DNA from: a virus
IMG/VR virus record: IMGVR_UViG_3300031565_000096
Span: 1 to 43,535 of that record
Length of the DNA stretch: 43,535 nucleotides
Direction: 5' to 3' (one strand)
The first letter of the stretch is position 1. Each line of letters begins with the position of its first letter. This document shows, one piece after another, positions 40,088 through 43,535 of this stretch. Under the pieces are notes generated by a model that saw nothing but the letters and a program-made list of their open reading frames with translations, ran no database searches and had not been told where the DNA came from. Position numbers and translations under genes: made by a program.

Positions 40088-40317
40088 AAGAAAAGAAGAT
40101 GCGCGTTAGCCGCGCTATAAAAGCACTGCAGAGAAGAGCAGAGATGTTAACGATGAGACTGCAGTCATGTCCTGACCATAGCTACGATAAGGAAGAAAGA
40201 GCAGCAATAAATCGTATGATAGATATTTATTTTGCTTTAAAGTCTGAAAATGATTTGTTTAGATCCCTGTTGAAAATAGAGAATACATTTGAGGAGTCTA
40301 TAGATGAACAAGACTAA
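40081..40317 (+). CDS. Hypothetical helical protein, 78 aa
   Basis: The start overlaps the helicase stop. The product begins with Lys/Arg-rich helix (MVKEKKMRVSRAIKALQRRA) and ends acidic (ENTFEESIDEQD). It has no recognised domain. It lies between helicase and nuclease genes and could be a small partner of one of them. Confidence 0.6.
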   Translation: MVKEKKMRVSRAIKALQRRAEMLTMRLQSCPDHSYDKEERAAINRMIDIYFALKSENDLFRSLLKIENTFEESIDEQD

Positions 40318-40672
40318 AAGAGAAGTGCTGGAGAAATTTACAGAACAGCAAATAATTTTTGCGCTTAACAAATTAGAAAATACAAGATGTGTGAAGATAA
40401 ATACTAAGGGTAGCTTTAATCAAGTTCTGCAGCAGAGAATGAAGATGCCAATTGGTTGTCTTAAGGGAACGCCGGATCTTTTAGTAATGTCCAGAGGTGT
40501 TCCTAGTTATTGGATAGAAGTTAAAAGAGCAGGTGTAGGAATTCAAAGCAGGGATCAAAAAGAATTTCAAGAAATTTGTAGACAGTGTGGAGTTAGTTAT
40601 TATATATGTACATCGAAAGAAGAAGCTCTGAATACAATAGAGCAGGAAAGGATTAAACATGAACAACGATAG
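40304..40672 (+). CDS. VRR-NUC-type nuclease
   Basis: GAGGAG precedes ATG 40304. The 122-residue product has the PD-(D/E)xK core: GTPDLL (55-60, D58), the following strand with IEVKR (E72, K74), and a QxxFxE-like helix (SRDQKEFQEICRQCG). This is the stand-alone VRR-NUC layout found in phages; such enzymes resolve Holliday junctions or cut flaps. It follows the SF2 helicase in one operon with YqaJ-type exonuclease, forming a recombination set. Confidence 0.85.
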   Translation: MNKTKREVLEKFTEQQIIFALNKLENTRCVKINTKGSFNQVLQQRMKMPIGCLKGTPDLLVMSRGVPSYWIEVKRAGVGIQSRDQKEFQEICRQCGVSYYICTSKEEALNTIEQERIKHEQR

Positions 40673-41495
40673 AAAGAAATCAATTGGCGGATCCGACATC
40701 GGAGTGATAATGGGAGTGTCTGAATACAAGACTCCGTATGTTCTATGGCAGGAGAAGACTGGTAGAGTAACTCCAGAAGATATTTCCATGCAACCACACG
40801 TTCTTAAGGGAACGATGTTTGAGGATGTTGCTCGTAAGGAAGTTGAGCGATTGTTGGGCAAGACCTTCCACTTCGGTTTCTATAAAGGAAAAGAAGATTG
40901 GATGAGTGCCAACGTGGACGGTATCAGCGAAGATGGATGCCTACTTGAAATTAAGACTACAGGTAAGGCTAAGTTTGAAGATGCAAAATGTGGGAAAATC
41001 CCACTTGATCATCAATACCAGGTTCAGTGGTATCTTATGATCACAGGAGCTAAAGAAGCACGCTATGTTAACTACAATACCGCTACTGAGGAAATGGCAG
41101 AAGTGCAGGTTGCTCACGATTTAGCTATGCAATCAGAGATCTTCAATACAGCTAAAGACTTCTGGTTCAATAATGTGATATCCGATACAGCTCCTGACTT
41201 CGTTAAAGGCGACTGCATTGAGATCGATGATCCATTCGCTGAGGAAGCGGCTGAGAAATATAAGAACCTTATGGCACAGATCGCCGCACTCGAGTCCGAG
41301 AAGGACGAGATGGAAACTATTCTAAAAACAGTGGCTAGTGACTATCCATCCATCAAGGTAGGTGGAGTGAAGGTTACTAAGGTTGAGCGCGTGGGGAATA
41401 TAAACTACAAGAAGATCCCAGTACTAGAAGGATTGGATCTAGAACAATACCGTGGAGAGACGAGTCATTTCTATAAAATATCGGTGAGCAAATGA
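40659..41495 (+). CDS. YqaJ-like viral recombinase exonuclease
   Basis: The 278-residue product matches the lambda-exonuclease-like YqaJ family. It has an N-terminal IGGSDIG (9-15), the GxxxE element (GTMFEDVARKE, E55), then D87 in ANVDGI, E97-x-K99 in LLEIKTT, and QYQVQWYLMITG (119-130). It would chew 5' ends of double-stranded DNA to expose 3' tails for the Sak4-like annealase. AGGATT precedes ATG 40659. It is coupled by ATGA to the lipoprotein gene after it. Confidence 0.9.
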   Translation: MNNDRKKSIGGSDIGVIMGVSEYKTPYVLWQEKTGRVTPEDISMQPHVLKGTMFEDVARKEVERLLGKTFHFGFYKGKEDWMSANVDGISEDGCLLEIKTTGKAKFEDAKCGKIPLDHQYQVQWYLMITGAKEARYVNYNTATEEMAEVQVAHDLAMQSEIFNTAKDFWFNNVISDTAPDFVKGDCIEIDDPFAEEAAEKYKNLMAQIAALESEKDEMETILKTVASDYPSIKVGGVKVTKVERVGNINYKKIPVLEGLDLEQYRGETSHFYKISVSK

Positions 41496-41707
41496 AATAC
41501 TTATTATTGTTACTTATTTTAATATCAGGTTGTGCATCTAAAACAGAATTTGGAAACTGCGTTGGAATTATGGATGATAAAGACCCCAAGCTTGTTTATA
41601 AATATTCTGTTAGAAATATTGTTATTGGTTCTATATTTTCTGCAAGTATTTTTGTACCAGTATTGGTTGTTGTGAATGAATTACAATGCCCAGTTGGTGT
41701 AAAATGA
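41492..41707 (+). CDS. Putative lipoprotein with membrane helix
   Basis: The 71-residue product begins MKYLLLLLILISGCASK with a lipobox (LISGC), so Cys14 is a predicted lipidation site. A second hydrophobic segment (NIVIGSIFSASIFVPVLVVV) follows further on. The mature protein would be anchored at the membrane by lipid and helix. Small lipoproteins in accessory operons often exclude related phages; no family is recognised here. It is not in the lysis region. Confidence 0.75.
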   Translation: MKYLLLLLILISGCASKTEFGNCVGIMDDKDPKLVYKYSVRNIVIGSIFSASIFVPVLVVVNELQCPVGVK

Positions 41708-41886
41708 GCACCTTCGGTCAGCGCCTACAGCAGTCGCGTACGCTTATGGATATGATGATCCGAAAGCAGGGCGGCGTAGTTAAGAAAAAAGATAAGCAAG
41801 ATAAGAAAAGTTATGTTGAGGTAGATGGCAAGATGGTCTTAATTTCTGCTAACGAATTGAAGGAGAAAAAAGATGTCCAACCTTGA
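41704..41886 (+). CDS. Hypothetical protein, 60 aa
   Basis: The start is ATG 41704 (ATGA overlap with the lipoprotein stop). The product MSTFGQRLQQSRTLMDMMIR is followed by a Lys-rich stretch (KKKDKQDKKSYVEVDG) and ends in KEKKDVQP. Hydrophilic, no domain recognised. Confidence 0.6.
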   Translation: MSTFGQRLQQSRTLMDMMIRKQGGVVKKKDKQDKKSYVEVDGKMVLISANELKEKKDVQP

Positions 41887-41983
41887 AGCTGTAGAGATGT
41901 TCTTCCTCGGTAGTGGATTAGTGGCTTGGGGAATTTGCGTATTGTTTTTTATCATGCATGTTCTGGAGAGCTTCAATGACTAG
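41873..41983 (+). CDS. Small membrane protein, 36 aa
   Basis: AAGGAG lies seven bases before ATG 41873. The product MSNLEAVEMFFLGSGLVAWG has a membrane helix (FFLGSGLVAWGICVLFFIM) spanning most of its length. Its TAG overlaps the next gene's start. Tiny single-helix proteins are common in phage accessory operons; role unknown. Confidence 0.6.
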   Translation: MSNLEAVEMFFLGSGLVAWGICVLFFIMHVLESFND

Positions 41984-42332
41984 TAATGAAGCAGATTGTG
42001 CGATATCTGATTTACTAAAGCAGCACTTTATTAATAACCATTATGAGATGGCTGAGAGTGAAAAGCATTTGATAAGAGATATAATTAAAGAGCTTCATCT
42101 TAAGTCTAGTAAAATGCCGGTAGGTGACTGGCCCACCGCTTACGAAGTAGCCACAGCGGCAGAAGACACAATCAAGGAAATGGTACAGCGCACAGATATT
42201 AACTTATCAGCTTCTAATTTAAAGGGAGTTAGATTAGGGTTCATGGAATGTTACAACTGGATCAGGAGTAGAAAACACAGTAAAGAGAATTGCCATTTGA
42301 AGATCCGATGTAGAAAGAAAGAAGAAGTATGA
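41976..42332 (+). CDS. Hypothetical protein, 118 aa
   Basis: GGAGAG precedes ATG 41976, which overlaps the previous stop. The product MTSNEADCAISDLLKQHFIN is helical and charged, with a basic C-terminus (RSRKHSKENCHLKIRCRKKE) and four cysteines. No domain is recognised. Confidence 0.6.
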   Translation: MTSNEADCAISDLLKQHFINNHYEMAESEKHLIRDIIKELHLKSSKMPVGDWPTAYEVATAAEDTIKEMVQRTDINLSASNLKGVRLGFMECYNWIRSRKHSKENCHLKIRCRKKEEV

Positions 42333-42478
42333 CCAAAAAAGCCTTCGATTCTATGTTGTTTATATATTTTGTTTTATTTCTAATGTTTAGATATTGTGAA
42401 AAACAATCGAGTGAAAAGGCTGCTGTATGGCCAGCAAGGGCAGCAAGGGCATTGGTGGATGAATATAATGGAAAATAA
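42329..42478 (+). CDS. Small membrane protein, 49 aa
   Basis: The start overlaps the previous stop (ATGA). The product MTKKAFDSMLFIYFVLFLMF has a basic N-terminus and one hydrophobic helix followed by a charged/Ala-rich tail. It ends within the start of the next lipoprotein gene. It is probably an inner-membrane protein; role unknown. Confidence 0.55.
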   Translation: MTKKAFDSMLFIYFVLFLMFRYCEKQSSEKAAVWPARAARALVDEYNGK

Positions 42479-42698
42479 ACTAATATTTATAATTTTATTA
42501 TTATCTTCGTGTAGTGATCGCTTATGTTCAGACAAACCAGTTGTAACTGAATATGCAAAAATAAACAGTAAGTGCACAGTTTATAGAATAGAACATGATT
42601 GTATAAGAGACATTTATACAACTAATTGTGAAGGCTCAACTTCTTGGGAGAGACCCTCTGGGAAGTCGAAGGTTATAGAGGAAGTGGAGACAAAGTAA
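42468..42698 (+). CDS. Putative Cys-rich lipoprotein, 76 aa
   Basis: The start is ATG 42468, since a longer frame has no ribosome site and this one gives a proper signal peptide, MENKLIFIILLLSSCS, with a lipobox (LLSSC). The mature part has four further cysteines (LCSDK, SKCTVY, HDCIRD, TNCEGS), so disulfides are likely in the periplasm. This is the third lipoprotein of the genome. Its first 16 coding bases are identical to those of the next gene. Confidence 0.7.
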   Translation: MENKLIFIILLLSSCSDRLCSDKPVVTEYAKINSKCTVYRIEHDCIRDIYTTNCEGSTSWERPSGKSKVIEEVETK

Positions 42699-42964
42699 TG
42701 GAAAATAAACTAACTCTTAACCCCAAGCGCAGATGGCCTGATTTATTTATGGGAAAAACAATGTCTGTGAATGCGTCTTCAGTCGAAGCACAATTTAAAG
42801 TATGGCTCGAAGCTAATCTCTCCAAAGAAGAGTTGGCAAGAATAGCACCAGTAATTTGTGACCATGAGAGAATACTTGTTGAAAGCTTTCCTAAAGATCT
42901 TCTAAATGTTAGATGCGCGGATTGTGGTGCTAGAGTAATTCCTACAGGATGGGAAGAAGTATGA
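42698..42964 (+). CDS. Hypothetical protein with CxxC, 88 aa
   Basis: The start is ATG 42698, overlapping the previous stop by one base. The product begins MENKLTLNPKRRWPDLFMGK and ends with ICDHERILVESFPKDLL and VRCADCGARVIPTGWEEV. The C-D-H and CADC residues could bind zinc. It ends in an ATGA overlap. Function unknown. Confidence 0.6.
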   Translation: MENKLTLNPKRRWPDLFMGKTMSVNASSVEAQFKVWLEANLSKEELARIAPVICDHERILVESFPKDLLNVRCADCGARVIPTGWEEV

Positions 42965-43200
42965 AGCCAACCAAGCACGATGGGGTAAGATTTGAAGAGT
43001 CATGTTATATGACGGCTGTAAAAGATTTGGAAACACATAAGCTGATGTTAAATGGCCCTAAACTTAAATACGCCATAGATGATTTTATCAACGAGTCACT
43101 TCGGAAACGGTTGAAGTACGGCAGCCTTAGTGAAGCCCAACATAGGTTAGTGACGACTATTCGAGAAGAGCTGTTGGCAGCGATGGGGGATAATATATGA
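42961..43200 (+). CDS. Hypothetical protein, 79 aa
   Basis: The start is ATG 42961 (ATGA overlap). The product MKPTKHDGVRFEESCYMTAV is followed by a helical, basic part (NESLRKRLKYGSLSEAQHRL). No domain is recognised. It is part of the tightly overlapped accessory operon. Confidence 0.6.
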   Translation: MKPTKHDGVRFEESCYMTAVKDLETHKLMLNGPKLKYAIDDFINESLRKRLKYGSLSEAQHRLVTTIREELLAAMGDNI

Positions 43201-43418
43201 ACCATAAACAGGCCAAAGCAACATCACAATCTATTCTAGAATACAATGGACTTATGACTGATGAAATTAAAACTCTCGCAGCTTGCTATCTCGACCTACT
43301 CGAAGCAGTGAGAGAGTACGTAAAAAATCATTCTATGATTTGTTATGATTCAGATTGTGGTTGTAGCGCAGGGAAAGCATGGGCACGAGTGGAGGCGATA
43401 ATAAATGAGCAAGTTTGA
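43197..43418 (+). CDS. Hypothetical protein, 73 aa
   Basis: GGGGGA precedes ATG 43197, which overlaps the previous stop. The product MNHKQAKATSQSILEYNGLM is followed by LAACYLDLLEAVREYVKNHS and a short Cys cluster (CYDSDCGC). The three close cysteines could bind a metal. It overlaps the gene that crosses the ends of the window. Confidence 0.6.
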   Translation: MNHKQAKATSQSILEYNGLMTDEIKTLAACYLDLLEAVREYVKNHSMICYDSDCGCSAGKAWARVEAIINEQV

Positions 43419-43535
43419 TGATTGGATAAAAGAGTTAAGTAAGACTCATGATGTTCCAAACGCTCCATTTGTTGTTGAGGCCATGAAGGCTGCTTTTATT
43501 GGTGGACGCGAGTCAGTCTTGGCGCAATGGCCGAA
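43405..43535 (+). CDS. Hypothetical protein, 5' part (continues at base 3)
   Basis: ATG 43405 lies within the end of the previous gene. The frame runs off the window at 43535 and continues unchanged from base 3 to 233 when the ends are joined, giving 78 residues. The final base (A) differs from base 127 (G), which would change one residue from Ser to Asn in that codon if real. Confidence 0.8.
   Translation, partial: MSKFDDWIKELSKTHDVPNAPFVVEAMKAAFIGGRESVLAQWP
43409..43534. repeat. Terminal direct repeat, right copy
   Basis: Identical to bases 1-126; see the left copy. Removing one copy gives a unique length of about 43.4 kb. Confidence 0.95.

Noticed and set aside
1-43535. CRISPR array
   Set aside because: No regularly spaced repeats of 23-47 bases with unique spacers were seen; the repeats present are short words or coding repeats.
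1-43535. Integrase, excisionase or attachment site
   Set aside because: No tyrosine or serine recombinase motifs were found, and the tRNA gene is complete and phage-encoded rather than an integration scar. The XRE gene alone is not evidence of lysogeny.

Overview
The window looks like one complete tailed-phage genome. Its first 126 bases recur as bases 43409-43534, so the ends join into a circle of about 43.4 kb (circularly permuted, terminally repeated, or an assembly overlap). I see no integrase, excisionase or lysogeny module, so a virulent lifestyle is likely. The structural set is podovirus-like: terminase, portal, scaffold, coat, adaptor, nozzle-like protein, several fibre proteins and putative ejection proteins, with no tail tube, sheath or tape-measure gene. 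Three small proteins carry lipoboxes, which, with an M15-type endolysin, suggests a Gram-negative host. The host genus cannot be read from the sequence. There is no phage RNA polymerase, and the best promoter seen is sigma70-like, so host RNA polymerase is probably used.

Layout. (1) 31.19 kb down to 0.88 kb, minus strand: the late region, read from high to low coordinates. It begins with small unknown genes, then a DnaQ-like exonuclease, probable small terminase, large terminase, portal, scaffold and coat. A 107-aa virion protein follows, bracketed by two intrinsic terminators. Next come a long run of beta-rich fibre and head/tail genes, nozzle, adaptor, putative ejection proteins with an embedded GNAT-like protein, and finally an M15 endolysin, a calcineurin-like phosphoesterase, a holin-like membrane protein and a Cys-rich lipoprotein. 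(2) 31.19-32.31 kb: a non-coding control region with tRNA-Pro(UGG), several hairpins, a G-run cluster, repeated motifs in a very AT-rich stretch, and a good promoter pointing right; it is the best candidate replication origin. (3) 32.31-34.66 kb, plus strand: a probable early operon with a GP88-family protein and an EF-hand-loop protein. (4) 37.04-34.65 kb, minus strand: an XRE repressor-like gene directly followed by a primase/polymerase-helicase. (5) 37.13-43.5 kb, continuing through the joint to 0.9 kb, plus strand: Sak4-like ATPase, DUF669-like ssDNA-binding protein, SF2 helicase, VRR-type nuclease and YqaJ exonuclease, followed by many small accessory genes including two more lipoproteins.

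How it may work: the early operon and the recombination/replication operon are transcribed rightwards. The XRE protein sits between them and may set timing. Replication would start at a primase/helicase-dependent origin and use host polymerase, because no phage DNA polymerase was found. The leftward late region then packages DNA, builds the particle and lyses the cell. Genes are very tightly packed, with many ATGA or TAATG stop/start overlaps that were used here to choose starts.
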